A stretch of DNA of 64,000 nt from Xiheimicrobium sp033763395 (GCA_033763395.1 JANRKQ010000019.1:1-64000); one strand, 5' to 3'; positions 43,390 through 52,497 are shown, counted from the first letter of the stretch. The notes: a model not told the origin generated them from the letters alone. Made by a program: numbers and translations.

Positions 43390-43818
43390 ATGCCGCTGCC
43401 CGCTCCCACGTCGCGCGTCGTCGAAGCGCGCACCCGCGTCATCTACGGCGACACCGATCAGATGGGCGTCGTCTACTACGCGAACTACTTCCGCTACTTC
43501 GAGCTGTCGCGCAGCGAGTTCTTCCGCACCCTCGGCGGCAGCTACGTCGAGCTCGAGCGGGAGGGCTACGGGCTGCCCGTCGTCGAGGCGAGCGCGCGCT
43601 ACCAGGCGCCCGCGAAGTACGACGACGTCATCGTCATCGAGGTGCGCCTCGCCGAGCTGCGCCGGGCCTCGTTGCGCTTCGAGTACGTGGTGCGGCGCGA
43701 GGCCTCTGGTGAGGCGCTCGCCACCGGCCACACGGTGCACGCCTGCGTCGGCCCCGGGGGAAAACCGACTGGACTTCCACCAGCGGTGGTGCGACTGCTT
43801 TCAGCCCAGCCGGCCTGA
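43390..43818 (+). CDS. YbgC-like acyl-CoA thioesterase (hotdog fold)
   Basis: 142 residues from ATG 43390, with AAGGAG six bases upstream. The hotdog-fold signature VIYGDTDQMGVVYYANYFRYFE-region begins at about residue 18, with the catalytic Asp in GDTDQMG. YbgC enzymes hydrolyse short- to medium-chain acyl-CoAs and are often tied to the Tol-Pal system, but no tol or pal gene is near here. It is divergent from the phosphatase gene and 22 bases upstream of glpX, with which it is probably co-transcribed. Confidence 0.88.
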   Translation: MPLPAPTSRVVEARTRVIYGDTDQMGVVYYANYFRYFELSRSEFFRTLGGSYVELEREGYGLPVVEASARYQAPAKYDDVIVIEVRLAELRRASLRFEYVVRREASGEALATGHTVHACVGPGGKPTGLPPAVVRLLSAQPA

Positions 43819-43840
43819 GCCCCTCACTGGAGTCACCGCC

Positions 43841-44797
43841 ATGGATCGCAACCTCGCCCTCGAAGTCGTCCGCGTCACCGAGCAGGCCGCCATCGCCTCG
43901 GCCCGCCTCATGGGCCGCGGGAACAAGAACGAGTCCGACCAGGCGGCCGTCGACGCCATGCGCCGCGCCTTCGACACGCTCAACATCGACGGCACCGTCG
44001 TCATCGGCGAGGGCGAGCGAGACGAGGCCCCCATGCTGTACATCGGCGAGCGCGTCGGCAAGGGCACCACCAGCGCACCGCCCGTCGACATCGCGCTCGA
44101 CCCGCTCGAGGGCACCAACCTCTGCGCCTACGGCCGGCCCGGCGCCATCTCGGTGGTGGCGCTCGCCGAGAAGGGCAACCTGCTCAACGCCCCCGACACG
44201 TACATGGAGAAGATCGCCTGCGGCCCGGGCGCTCGCGGCGCGATCGATCTCGCCAAGTCCCCCACGTGGAACCTCAAGTCCGTCGCCGAGGCGCTCGGCC
44301 GCGCCGTCGCGGAGCTCACCGTGGTGATCCTCGACCGCGAGCGCCACCACGAGCTGATCGCCGAGGTCCGCCAGGCCGGCGCGCGCGTGCGCCTCATCGA
44401 AGACGGTGACGTGGCCGGCGCGGTGTCGACGTGCTTCGAGTCGAGCGGCGTCGACCTCCTCATGGGCACCGGTGGCGCGCCCGAGGGCGTCATCGCGGCC
44501 GCCGCCATTCGCTGCGCCGAGGGTGACTTCCAGGGGCGCCTCAAGTTCCGCAACGCCGAGGAGCGCGCGCGCGCGAAGAAGATGGGCATCGACGACGAGC
44601 ACCGCGTCTACCGGGCCGACGAGCTCGCGAAGGGCGACGTCATGTTCGCGGCCACCGGCGTCACCTCGAGCGACTTCCTCAAGGGCGTGCGCTTCTTCGC
44701 CCACGGCGCCGAGACGCACTCGATCGTCATGCGCTCGAAGACGGGCACCACCCGCTTCGTCACCGCGACGCACCGCTTCGACAAGAAGCCGATGTGA
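43841..44797 (+). CDS. glpX: class II fructose-1,6-bisphosphatase
   Basis: 318 residues from ATG 43841 with TGGAG upstream; the longer open frame starting near 43256 belongs to the overlapping thioesterase region. The GlpX family marks are SDQAAVDAMRRAF, VVIGEGERDEAPML, the metal-binding DPLEGTNLCAYGRPGA, VRLIEDGDVAGAV and LMGTGGAPEGV. It removes the C1 phosphate of fructose-1,6-bisphosphate in gluconeogenesis in the cytoplasm, using Mn or Mg. Length and motifs are ordinary for the family. Confidence 0.95.
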   Translation: MDRNLALEVVRVTEQAAIASARLMGRGNKNESDQAAVDAMRRAFDTLNIDGTVVIGEGERDEAPMLYIGERVGKGTTSAPPVDIALDPLEGTNLCAYGRPGAISVVALAEKGNLLNAPDTYMEKIACGPGARGAIDLAKSPTWNLKSVAEALGRAVAELTVVILDRERHHELIAEVRQAGARVRLIEDGDVAGAVSTCFESSGVDLLMGTGGAPEGVIAAAAIRCAEGDFQGRLKFRNAEERARAKKMGIDDEHRVYRADELAKGDVMFAATGVTSSDFLKGVRFFAHGAETHSIVMRSKTGTTRFVTATHRFDKKPM

Positions 44798-44858
44798 TTG
44801 CCGGCAGGGCTGGTAGGCTCTCACGCCACTCCCCGCAGGTGACAGGAGCCAACACCCC

Positions 44859-45287
44859 ATGCCCGGCGCCTCCCGCTCCATCGTCTTCAACGCCTCGCCC
44901 GAGAAGTGCTTCGAGGTGATCTCGGACTACGAGCGCTACCCCGAGTTCCTCCCCGAGGTCCGGAAGATCCGCACCTCGAATCGCAAGGGGAACGAGGTCG
45001 ACGTGCAGTACGAGGCCGAGGTCGTGAAGGTGATCAAGTACACGGTGCACATGCGTGAAGAGAAGCCCTCGCGCGTGTCGTGGACCTTCATCGACGGTGA
45101 GTTCATGAAGGACAACCGGGGCGGCTGGGTGCTCGAAGACGGCGGCAATGGCACCACGAAGGCCACCTACAACATCGAGGTCACCGTCGGCCCGCTCGTG
45201 CCCAAGACGATCCTCAACGCCCTCGTCGACAGCCAGCTGCCGAAGCTGCTCGAGAACTTCAAGAAGCGCATTGAATCCATGAAGTGA
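44859..45287 (+). CDS. START/SRPBCC protein, COQ10/RatA-like
   Basis: 142 residues from ATG 44859 with AGGAG eight bases upstream. The family opening is SIVFNASPEKCFEVISDYER, then PEFLPEVRKIRTSN and a C-terminal amphipathic helix (LPKLLENFKKRIESMK). COQ10 binds ubiquinone, and RatA blocks 70S ribosome assembly; these share the fold and cannot be told apart here. Helix-grip proteins of this kind bind hydrophobic ligands in the cytoplasm. It lies 61 bases after glpX on the same strand. Confidence 0.85.
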   Translation: MPGASRSIVFNASPEKCFEVISDYERYPEFLPEVRKIRTSNRKGNEVDVQYEAEVVKVIKYTVHMREEKPSRVSWTFIDGEFMKDNRGGWVLEDGGNGTTKATYNIEVTVGPLVPKTILNALVDSQLPKLLENFKKRIESMK

Positions 45288-45342
45288 CGGGGCCCCCGCG
45301 GGCACCAGTGAATTCGGGTGGTTGTCTCTTCGTCAGCGCGGG

Positions 45343-45370
45343 TTGTGGAGGCGGCCGGGCCGGTTACAAT
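45343..45370 (+). promoter_or_regulatory. candidate sigma70-type promoter for the 60-residue protein
   Basis: TTGTGG (45343-45348) and TACAAT (45365-45370) are spaced by 16 bases, upstream of the ATG at 45408. TACAAT matches five of six -10 bases, a rarity in sequence this GC-rich; the -35 box matches the first three positions. Confidence 0.45.
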
Positions 45371-45407
45371 TGAGCTGTCGGTTACGGCCGGTGGACGGGA
45401 GTACACA

Positions 45408-45590
45408 ATGCTCGACGGGTACATCATCGAAGAGCTGCGCCGCCGCGAAGCCGAGCGTCAACGCCAGGAGCGCCAGCGGCCGCAGGTCGAGGTGCCGCTC
45501 CACCGCGATGACGACGACCAGCGCGATCGCCGCTCCGAGCGCGAAGAGCCCTCGGAGTCTGGTGGCAGCGTGGTGACGATCGACTTCTGA
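45408..45590 (+). CDS. 60-residue charged protein, unknown
   Basis: 60 residues from ATG 45408, with GGGAG eight bases upstream and a good -10 box 38 bases before the start. The sequence opens MLDGYIIEELRRREAERQ, becomes Arg/Glu/Gln-rich and closes on a hydrophobic VVTIDF tail. Such short proteins, with a hydrophobic N-terminal turn and a charged helix, recur in Myxococcota, but I know of no function. The upstream in-frame ATG at 45318 lies before the promoter boxes and is not supported. Confidence 0.62.
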   Translation: MLDGYIIEELRRREAERQRQERQRPQVEVPLHRDDDDQRDRRSEREEPSESGGSVVTIDF

Positions 45591-45644
45591 GGCCGCGACG
45601 CACTCGGCGCGCGACTTCCACAGACGCGGCTTCGGGCCAGCTCG

Positions 45645-47411
45645 ATGATCCCCCAGGCCATTCGCCAGTGGTTCGACCGCGGGGCGCGGCTCAAGGTCTT
45701 CTACGACGAGGCCTACCGGCTGCCCTTGTCGGGCGTGGAGTCGGGGCCCCGCCAGCTCGAGACCCGTCGCGCCGACGACGTGGTGCACTACCTCCTCGCG
45801 GCCGAGGTGGTGCGGCCCGGCGACGTGCTGACGCCCCAGCCGGCGAGCTACGGCGAGCTGGGCCGGGTGCACGCTGACGAGTACCTCGAGTCGCTGCAGC
45901 GGCCAGAGACGCTCGCGCAGATCTTCGCGGTCGACGTCAGTGACGTGTACGCCGACGAGCTCTTGCGGACGATTCGCCTCGCGACGGGCGGCAGCATCGC
46001 GGGGGCGCGGCACGCGCTCGAGCACCGCTCCCCCGTGCTCAACCTGTTGGGAGGCTTCCACCACGCGCTCCCGATGCGTGGCGCGGGGTTCTGCGCCGTC
46101 AACGACGTCGCCATCACCGTCGCCGCCCTCCGCGCCGACGGCTTTCTCGGGCGCATCGCGGTGCTCGATCTCGACGCCCACCCGCCCGACGGGACGGCGG
46201 CCTGCCTGGGGCGCGACGCCTCGGTGTGGCTCGGCTCCATCTCGGGCACCACGTGGGGCCCCCTCGAGGGCGTCGACGAGGTGCACCTGCCAGACGGGGC
46301 CAGCGATGACGTCTACCTCGGCGCGCTCGACACGCTGCTCGCTCGCATGCCGGCCGTCGAGTTCGCCATCGTGCTGGCCGGAGGCGACGTGCTGGCCGGC
46401 GATCGCCTGGGCACGCTTGGCCTCTCGCTGGCCGGTGCGCGGCGGCGCGACCTGCGTGTCTTCGAGCGCTTCGCCGAGCTGCCCCAGCTCTGGCTCCCCG
46501 CCGGTGGCTACACGTCACACGCGTGGAAGGTGCTCGCCGGCTCGGCCCTGGTGTTGGCCCGGCACTCGGACGAGCCGATTCCCAGCGACTTCGACCCGCT
46601 CGCCGCGCGCATGAAGGGCATCATGCGCTCGCTCAAGCCCGAGGCGTTGGGCAACGCGCCGCTCCTCACCGAGGCCGACGTCGCCGACGCGCTGGGGTTG
46701 CCACGGAGCGGGCCGCCGCGGTTGCTCGACTTCTACACGTCCGAGGGGCTCGAGTTCGCGCTCGAGAAGTACCGGGTGCTCCCGCTGCTGCGCCGGCTCG
46801 GCTTCGAGGAGCTGCACGTCGTCATCGATCGCGCCGGGGCGTACGACCGCGCGCGGCTCCACGGCACCGACAGCACGACGCGGACGAAGGTGGTGCTCGT
46901 CGAGCTCGAGGTCGAGCGTCGGCGCGTCGGGAGCGGCACGTTCCTCTTCGTCAACTGGCTGTCGCTGCGAAACCCGCGCGCGAAGTTCTCCGCCCTGCGA
47001 CCACAGCTCCCCGGGCAGGAGGTGCCGGGGCTCGGGCTGGCGAAGGAGATGTCGCAGCTGCTCGCGCTCATGGCGACCCGGCTCGTGCTCGATGGGGTGG
47101 CCTTTCGGCCCTCGTGGTTCCACATGGCGTGGGCCGCGCGGCATGACGCCCGCTTCGTCGACTCCCGCCGCCAGGGCCGGTTCGAGGCGCTGTGCCGCGA
47201 CCTGCGAAACGTGCCGCTGCTCGAGGCCACGCGCGCGGTGGCCGAGGGCCGGGTGCGGCTCAACGGCGAACCCTACGGCTGGGAGCCGGACGAGATGGTG
47301 CGCTGGCTCAAGCCGCCGGACGACGAGGCCGATCGCGAGGCCATCGCCGCCGAGCGGGAGCGCTGCCGGTTCTCGCTGCTCGGCGCTACTGCAACGTCGC
47401 CGAGAGGCTGA
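45645..47411 (+). CDS. histone-deacetylase-family enzyme with long C-terminal extension
   Basis: 588 residues. Residues ~1-310 are an HDAC/acetoin-utilisation-type arginase-fold domain with its active site intact: His139-His140 in LLGGFHHALPMRGAG, zinc ligands Asp177 and His179 in VLDLDAHPPDGT, Asp248 in AGGDVLAGDRLG, and the transition-state Tyr290 in PAGGYTSH. It should deacylate lysines or small acyl-amines using zinc. Residues ~310-588 are not part of the usual ~310-residue family and match nothing I recognise; phrases such as LDFYTSEGLEFALEKYRVLP and LFVNWLSLRNPRAKFSALRP suggest a folded alpha/beta domain. The last 26 bases overlap the convergent lipoprotein gene. Confidence 0.88.
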   Translation: MIPQAIRQWFDRGARLKVFYDEAYRLPLSGVESGPRQLETRRADDVVHYLLAAEVVRPGDVLTPQPASYGELGRVHADEYLESLQRPETLAQIFAVDVSDVYADELLRTIRLATGGSIAGARHALEHRSPVLNLLGGFHHALPMRGAGFCAVNDVAITVAALRADGFLGRIAVLDLDAHPPDGTAACLGRDASVWLGSISGTTWGPLEGVDEVHLPDGASDDVYLGALDTLLARMPAVEFAIVLAGGDVLAGDRLGTLGLSLAGARRRDLRVFERFAELPQLWLPAGGYTSHAWKVLAGSALVLARHSDEPIPSDFDPLAARMKGIMRSLKPEALGNAPLLTEADVADALGLPRSGPPRLLDFYTSEGLEFALEKYRVLPLLRRLGFEELHVVIDRAGAYDRARLHGTDSTTRTKVVLVELEVERRRVGSGTFLFVNWLSLRNPRAKFSALRPQLPGQEVPGLGLAKEMSQLLALMATRLVLDGVAFRPSWFHMAWAARHDARFVDSRRQGRFEALCRDLRNVPLLEATRAVAEGRVRLNGEPYGWEPDEMVRWLKPPDDEADREAIAAERERCRFSLLGATATSPRG

Positions 47412-49872
47412 ACGAGCCGGGGAACGTGGTGTGGGTATCGACCACGAGCAGGTACGTACCCGCCGCGAGGGACGGGACCGAGAGGGTCGCCACCGATCCC
47501 TGCGATGGGGTCGTCACGCACGCCACTTCAGACGCCGCGGTCGAGGGCTGCGTCACGCAGGTCGACGGAGTGACGAGGTAGACCACCGGTCGGTACGAGG
47601 AGCTCGGCGTCACCACCACGGTGAGCGCGCGCGTCGAGGTGGTGGTGAACTGGTAGACGCGGTCGTTACCGGAGCCTCCGCAAAGGCCCTGGTGGTCGTG
47701 ACTCGAGGCCGAGGTGGTCCCGCTCGCCGTGGCGGTGTTTCCGATGAAGCTCAGCGGGGCAGGCGAGCTGCAGGACTCCCCAGAGCCCGTGGGCCCGCCA
47801 GACAGGTTCGCCGTCAGGCTGAACGAGCCGCTGCTGCCCGCGGGCGAGTCGACCCACAGGTACCAGGTGCCGGCCGTCAACACGTACGAGGGAATCGACG
47901 CCGTCGAACCGATGCTCGTCCCGCTGATGCAGTCGTATTCAGGCGCGCTGCTGCAGGACGTCGACGGGCCGCGCAGCGAGAGGCTCCCGCGGAAGCCGCT
48001 GGGAATGAGCGTCGCAGAGAACGTCTGCGAGCCGTTGACCGTGAAGGAGTACACGACGTCGGGACCCGAGAAGTTGGTGGTGGTGCAGAAGCTCGTCGAG
48101 CTGTCGTTGAGGCGGCCTGTGACCGACCCAGACACCGTGGCGCTGGTGCCGGAGAAGGTGAGAGGCACAGGGCCGGTGCAGCTCTCGCCAGTTCCACCGC
48201 CCGACGTCAGCGACGCGCTGAGGCTGAAGGTGCCCGTCCCCGCGCCAGACACGCTGTCGATCCAGAGAAAGTAGGTGCCAGCGGCGAGCGGGGCGCTGGT
48301 GATGGTCGCGGAGCCACCGCTGAACGAGCCCGCGTTGCAGGTCGCCTCGGTCGCTCCCGAGCACGAGCCCGCCGAGTTGAGCGACAGCACCGGCCGCCAG
48401 CTCGACATGGGCGAGGTGGGCGTAACGGTGGCCGAGAAGACCTGCCCCGCCGTCGCGGTGAAGCTGTAGACGACGTCGGCGCCCGTCGAGGTGGTACAGC
48501 TCGTACCCGAGCGGTCGTTGGAAGCGCCTGACGTCGTTCCGGTCGCCGTGGCGGTGCCCGAGAAGAAGCTCAAGGGGACGGCCGTGCTGCAGCTGTCTCC
48601 CGGAACCGAGACGGTGCTCGTCGAGACGGCCAATGAGAAGGTGCCGTCTCCGCCGCTCAGGTTCTTCACCACGAGGTAATACGTGCCGGCCGAGAGCGCC
48701 GAGGCCGTCAGGGTGGTGGCCGCGCCAGGCGAGGTGGCCGTGAAGCAGGTCGTCTCGGTGGCCGACGCGCAGGAGGACGAGGGCCCCAGCAGGTAGAGGC
48801 CGCCAAAGCCGGTGAAGGAGGGCGTGAGCGTGGCGGTGAGGTTCGACGTGGACGACAGCGTGAAGCGGTAGAACCGATCGGCGCCGGTGTCAGCGCACGA
48901 CGCGCTCGAATGATCGTCGCCGTAGCCCGCCGTCGTTCCCGAGGCGCTCGCGGCTCCACCCGTGAGCGTCAGCACCTCGGCGTTGCTGCACGTGTCTCCA
49001 GTGAGCGGGGCCGGCGCACTCAGCGTCACGGTGGCGGTGAAGCTGCCCGAGCCGCTCGTCAGCGTGTCGACGACCAGCCGGTAGCTGCCCGGCTGCAGTC
49101 GCGTGGGGGTGCCACTCATCGTGCTCGCAAAGCACGCCAGCTCGTCCGCGCAGGTGTCCCGAAGGATGTAGCCGACCGGCATCCCCGAGCCGCCGATGGG
49201 GGTGATGGAGAAGCTGACGTCCGAGAGGGTCGCCACGGTGAAGGAGAGGAAGAGGTCGGGGCCCGCGCCACCACACGTGCCGGAGCGGTTGTCCGAAGCG
49301 CCGGTCATGCTCGCCGTCGTGGTGAACTGGGTCGAGCTGATCGCCGTCATGGCGATGGGCGCGGCGCAGGTGTCTCCGGGCACCGAGGCGCCACCGCCTC
49401 CGAAGCCGCCTGCCGAGCCACCCGCGGCGCCGCCAGCTGAGCCGCCCGCGAAGCCACCCGCCGAGCCGCCCGCGAAGCCGCCGGCCGAACCACCCGCGGC
49501 GCCACCAGCCGAACCACCTGCGGAGCCGCCGGCCGAACCACCCGCGAAGCCACCGGCCGAACCACCTCCGAAGCCCCCAGCGTTGCCTCCGCCGGCCGAG
49601 CCGCCACCGCCGCTCCCACCCGAGCCGCCGCCCGTCCCGCCGAGGCCTGTGGTGCAGGACCCGAACGAACACGTCTCGCTGATCGAGCACTGCTTGCACG
49701 CGCCGCCCCGGTTGCCGCACGCCTGCAGCGACGAGCCGAGCTGGCACATGCCAGTGGCGTCACAGCAGCCTGAGCAGGTGCTGGCATTGCACGGGGGCCG
49801 GGTGGGCCCACAGCCGGCCGTCACGAAGCCCACGCCAAGGGTCGCTGCCAGCAGGAAGGGAAGGGTACGCAT
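47386..49872 (-). CDS. repeat lipoprotein: Cys-rich head, Gly/Ala linker, five PPC-like modules
   Basis: 828 residues from ATG 49872. Signal MRTLPFLLAATLGVGFVTAGC gives lipidated Cys21. Residues ~28-75 are Cys-rich (CNASTCSGCCDATGMCQ). A Gly/Ala/Ser/Phe linker of about 85 residues follows. The remaining ~650 residues hold five modules of 110-135 residues, each opening on a GDTC/GESC-type Cys (PGDTCAAPIAM, TGDTCSNAEVL, PGDSCSTAVPL, GESCTGPVPL, GESCSSPAPL) and containing DxVYxFT and AGTYxLxVD phrases. This is the bacterial pre-peptidase C-terminal (PPC) fold. PPC modules assist secretion or bind surfaces; no protease domain is attached here. It is probably a cell-surface protein. Confidence 0.86.
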   Translation of the reverse strand: MRTLPFLLAATLGVGFVTAGCGPTRPPCNASTCSGCCDATGMCQLGSSLQACGNRGGACKQCSISETCSFGSCTTGLGGTGGGSGGSGGGGSAGGGNAGGFGGGSAGGFAGGSAGGSAGGSAGGAAGGSAGGFAGGSAGGFAGGSAGGAAGGSAGGFGGGGASVPGDTCAAPIAMTAISSTQFTTTASMTGASDNRSGTCGGAGPDLFLSFTVATLSDVSFSITPIGGSGMPVGYILRDTCADELACFASTMSGTPTRLQPGSYRLVVDTLTSGSGSFTATVTLSAPAPLTGDTCSNAEVLTLTGGAASASGTTAGYGDDHSSASCADTGADRFYRFTLSSTSNLTATLTPSFTGFGGLYLLGPSSSCASATETTCFTATSPGAATTLTASALSAGTYYLVVKNLSGGDGTFSLAVSTSTVSVPGDSCSTAVPLSFFSGTATATGTTSGASNDRSGTSCTTSTGADVVYSFTATAGQVFSATVTPTSPMSSWRPVLSLNSAGSCSGATEATCNAGSFSGGSATITSAPLAAGTYFLWIDSVSGAGTGTFSLSASLTSGGGTGESCTGPVPLTFSGTSATVSGSVTGRLNDSSTSFCTTTNFSGPDVVYSFTVNGSQTFSATLIPSGFRGSLSLRGPSTSCSSAPEYDCISGTSIGSTASIPSYVLTAGTWYLWVDSPAGSSGSFSLTANLSGGPTGSGESCSSPAPLSFIGNTATASGTTSASSHDHQGLCGGSGNDRVYQFTTTSTRALTVVVTPSSSYRPVVYLVTPSTCVTQPSTAASEVACVTTPSQGSVATLSVPSLAAGTYLLVVDTHTTFPGSFSLSATLQ
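49388..49640 (-). repeat. 12-base minisatellite encoding Gly-Gly-X-Ala linker
   Basis: About twenty near-identical 12-base units encode GGSA/GGFA/GGAA in the lipoprotein's linker. The array is in frame and free of stops. Such DNA is prone to slippage, so the linker may vary in length between strains. Confidence 0.8.
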
Positions 49873-49991
49873 GGTCTGGTCCTGACCCCACGGCGGGGGA
49901 TCGTGTGCAACTCGATGACGACGCGCGTCAAAAGGCGACAGGCCGGCCCGCCTGTGCCTCACTGGAAGACTCAAGCACGGAGGTTGAACAC

Positions 49992-50405
49992 ATGTCTGCT
50001 GGCGTCGAGATGCGGGTGTCACTGAAGGGCCTCGAAGGCTCCCTCACCCATGGGCCGAGCGGCGCCACGCTGCGCACCGTGCCGCCTGTGGACAACGGGG
50101 GCGACGGGTCATCGTTCTCGCCGACGGACCTGCTCGGCGCTTCGCTGGCGAGCTGCGCGCTGTCCACGATGGCGCTGGTCGCGGCGAAGGAGGGCCTCAC
50201 CTTCGGCGACGCGCAGGCGGTGGTGGTGAAGCACATGGTGGGGCCACCGCGCCGGATTGGCGAGCTCACCCTCGAGCTGCACCTGCCGCGTGGGGTTCCG
50301 GTGAGCCAGCGGGCGCGCCTCGAAGAGATCGGCCGCGGCTGCCCCGTCGCGCGCAGCCTGCACCCCGACGTGCGGGTGCCGATGACGTTCCGCTGGCCCG
50401 ACTGA
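49992..50405 (+). CDS. OsmC/Ohr-family protein
   Basis: 137 residues from ATG 49992, with GGAGGTTGA upstream. The OsmC fold is shown by SFSPTDLLGASLASCALSTMAL, where the cysteine of ASC aligns with the resolving/peroxidatic Cys of the family, and by the C-terminal CPVARSLHPDV holding the second Cys. OsmC and Ohr proteins reduce organic hydroperoxides in the cytoplasm with the Cys pair and a lipoyl or thiol reductant. It is divergent from the repeat lipoprotein and convergent with speA, whose stop is four bases away. Confidence 0.9.
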   Translation: MSAGVEMRVSLKGLEGSLTHGPSGATLRTVPPVDNGGDGSSFSPTDLLGASLASCALSTMALVAAKEGLTFGDAQAVVVKHMVGPPRRIGELTLELHLPRGVPVSQRARLEEIGRGCPVARSLHPDVRVPMTFRWPD

Positions 50406-50408
50406 CGA

Positions 50409-52418
50409 TCAGGTGCCGGTGCTGCTGCGCGGGCTCGCCCTTGGCGCGACGTCGGTCGGCACGAGGCGGAGCTGGCCGTTGGTGGCGGTGAAGCTCTTCG
50501 CGTCGACCTCGCGCTCGAGGTACGTGTAGCCAGCGAGGCCCTGCTCGTAGACCTGCAGCAGCTTGCGCGACTCGTCGAGCGTCAGCTTGCCCTGGCGCAG
50601 CGCGTGCTCGGTCTTCGCGCGCATCTTGGCGATGAGGTCGTCCTTGTTGAAGGCGACGTAGTTGAGCACCTCGGTGACGGTGTCTCCTTCGACGACGCGA
50701 TCGATGAGGTAGCCGCCACCCGGCGCCAGCGACACCTGCACCGCGTGCGTGTCACCAAAGAGGTTGTGCAGATCGCCGAGGATCTCCTGGTACGCCCCCA
50801 CGAGGAAGATGCCCAGGTAGTACTCGTCGTCGTTCAGCGCGTGGAGCTCGAGGTCGTCCTTCACCTCGCGCTTGTCGATGAACTTCTCGATCTTTCCGTC
50901 GGAGTCGCAGGTGATGTCCGCCAGCACGGCGCGGCGGGTGGGGCGCTCGGCGAGCCGGTGAATCGGCATCACCGGGAAGAGCTGATCGATGGCCCACGAG
51001 TCGGGCAGCGACTGGAAGAGCGAGAAGTTGCAGAAGTACGTGTCGGAGAGCTGGTGGTCGAGCGCCTCGAGCTCCTCGAACGACTCGCCGGTCTCCTTCG
51101 CGATGCGCAAGATCTTCGCGCAGATCGCCCAGAAGAAGTTCTCGGCCAGAACGCGCTCTTCGAGCTTGAGGTGGCCGAGCGAGAACAGCGTCAGCACCTC
51201 GTCCTTGTACTCGAGCGCGTCGTGGTAGGTCTCGAGCAGGTTCTTGTTGGTGACGTCACGCAGCGCCGCGTGGAGGTTCTTCACCACCTGGGGCACCTGC
51301 GCCGGGAGCGTGTCGGGCACCGGGCCGGACTCGAAGTCGCTGTTGCCCAGCACCTCGGTGATCAGCACGGCGTGGTGGGCGACGACGGCGCGGCCCGACT
51401 CGCTCACGAGAATCGGGTGGGGCACCTGGGCGGCGTCGCAGGCCTCCATCACGCTGAAGACGACGTCGTTGGCGTACTCCTCGGTCGAGTAGTTCATCGA
51501 CGACGAAAAGTTCGTGCGCGAGCCGTCGTAGTCGACGCCCAGGCCGCCGCCGACGTCGAGGTACTTGAGCGGAGCGCCCAGCGCGTGCACCTCGACGTAG
51601 AACCGGCCCACCTCGCGCAGCGCGTTCTTCACGTTGCGAATGTTCGAGATCTGCGAGCCGAGGTGGAAGTGGAGCAGCTCGAAGCAGTCGAGCAGCCCCG
51701 CCTCACGCATGAAGGCGATCGACTGCATCAGCTCGGCCGCCGACAGCCCGAACTTCGAGCGATCGCCGCCCGAGGCCTCCCACTTGCCAGCGCCGCGGGT
51801 CGACAGGCGCACGCGCATGCCGAGCGTGGGCATGATGCCGGTCTTGCGCGACATCTCGGCGATGAGCGGGAGCTCAGACGGCTTCTCGACCACCATCACC
51901 ACCTTGCGGCCGAGCTTCGAGGCGAACAGCGCCGTCTCGACGTACTCCTCGTCCTTGTAGCCGTTGCAGACGATGATGGCGTCGGGGTCGTCGACCAGCG
52001 CCATCACCGCGAGCAGCTCGGGCTTGGACCCCGCCTCGAGGCCGTAGCCGTACGGCTTGCCCGCGTCGACGATCTGCTCGACGACGTAGCGGTGCTGGTT
52101 CACCTTGATCGGGTACACGCCCCGGTAGGCGCTCTTGTAGCCGTGCTCGCTGATGGCCTTCTTGAAGGCCTCGTTGAGGTGCACCACGCGGTGCCGGAGC
52201 ACGTCGGTGAAGCGGATCAGCAGCGGCAGGCTGATGCCGCGGCGGCGCACCTCGTCGACGAGATCCTTCAGATCGAAGCTCGGCGTCTCGGGCCCGCCCG
52301 GGTGCACCATGACGTGCCCCTTCTCGTTGATGCCGAAGTACCCGGCGCCCCAGTTGCGGATCGCGTAGGTGTCGAGGGAGTCGCCAATGGTCCAGCGCTG
52401 CGGAGTCGTGTTCGCCAT
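50409..52418 (-). CDS. speA: biosynthetic arginine decarboxylase
   Basis: 669 residues, close to the E. coli enzyme (658). The PLP lysine lies in YPIKVNQHRYVVEQI; other family segments are YGYGLEAGSKPEL, ILVSESGRAVVAHHAV, LHFHLGSQISNIRNVKNA and the C-terminal CDSDGKIEKFIDKREV. It decarboxylates arginine to agmatine, the first step of putrescine and spermidine synthesis by the ADC route. A TATAGT box sits 12 bases before the ATG. The CvpA-like gene is downstream of nothing here: it lies 79 bases upstream in the same direction, so read-through is possible. Confidence 0.96.
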   Translation of the reverse strand: MANTTPQRWTIGDSLDTYAIRNWGAGYFGINEKGHVMVHPGGPETPSFDLKDLVDEVRRRGISLPLLIRFTDVLRHRVVHLNEAFKKAISEHGYKSAYRGVYPIKVNQHRYVVEQIVDAGKPYGYGLEAGSKPELLAVMALVDDPDAIIVCNGYKDEEYVETALFASKLGRKVVMVVEKPSELPLIAEMSRKTGIMPTLGMRVRLSTRGAGKWEASGGDRSKFGLSAAELMQSIAFMREAGLLDCFELLHFHLGSQISNIRNVKNALREVGRFYVEVHALGAPLKYLDVGGGLGVDYDGSRTNFSSSMNYSTEEYANDVVFSVMEACDAAQVPHPILVSESGRAVVAHHAVLITEVLGNSDFESGPVPDTLPAQVPQVVKNLHAALRDVTNKNLLETYHDALEYKDEVLTLFSLGHLKLEERVLAENFFWAICAKILRIAKETGESFEELEALDHQLSDTYFCNFSLFQSLPDSWAIDQLFPVMPIHRLAERPTRRAVLADITCDSDGKIEKFIDKREVKDDLELHALNDDEYYLGIFLVGAYQEILGDLHNLFGDTHAVQVSLAPGGGYLIDRVVEGDTVTEVLNYVAFNKDDLIAKMRAKTEHALRQGKLTLDESRKLLQVYEQGLAGYTYLEREVDAKSFTATNGQLRLVPTDVAPRASPRSSTGT

Positions 52419-52429
52419 TGTGGCGGCGC

Positions 52430-52435
52430 ACTATA
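52430..52435 (-). promoter_or_regulatory. TATAGT -10 box close to speA start
   Basis: On the minus strand TATAGT lies 11 bases before the speA ATG and matches five of six consensus -10 bases, so the mRNA would start only a few bases before the ATG. I see no good -35 box. Confidence 0.4.
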
Positions 52436-52449
52436 GGGATCTGCCGCGC

Positions 52450-52492
52450 CTTTCCACCATCACCGATGACGTGTGCTGAACGGTGGTGAAAG
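52450..52492 (-). terminator. long-loop hairpin between cvpA-like gene and speA
   Basis: On the minus strand CTTTCACCA (52492-52484) can pair with TGGTGgAAAG (52459-52450) with one bulge, and an inner ACCG/CGGT may close the loop further. It follows the CvpA-like stop by six bases. There is no T run, so it may be a processing or regulatory structure instead. Confidence 0.35.
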
Positions 52493-52497
52493 CGCCG

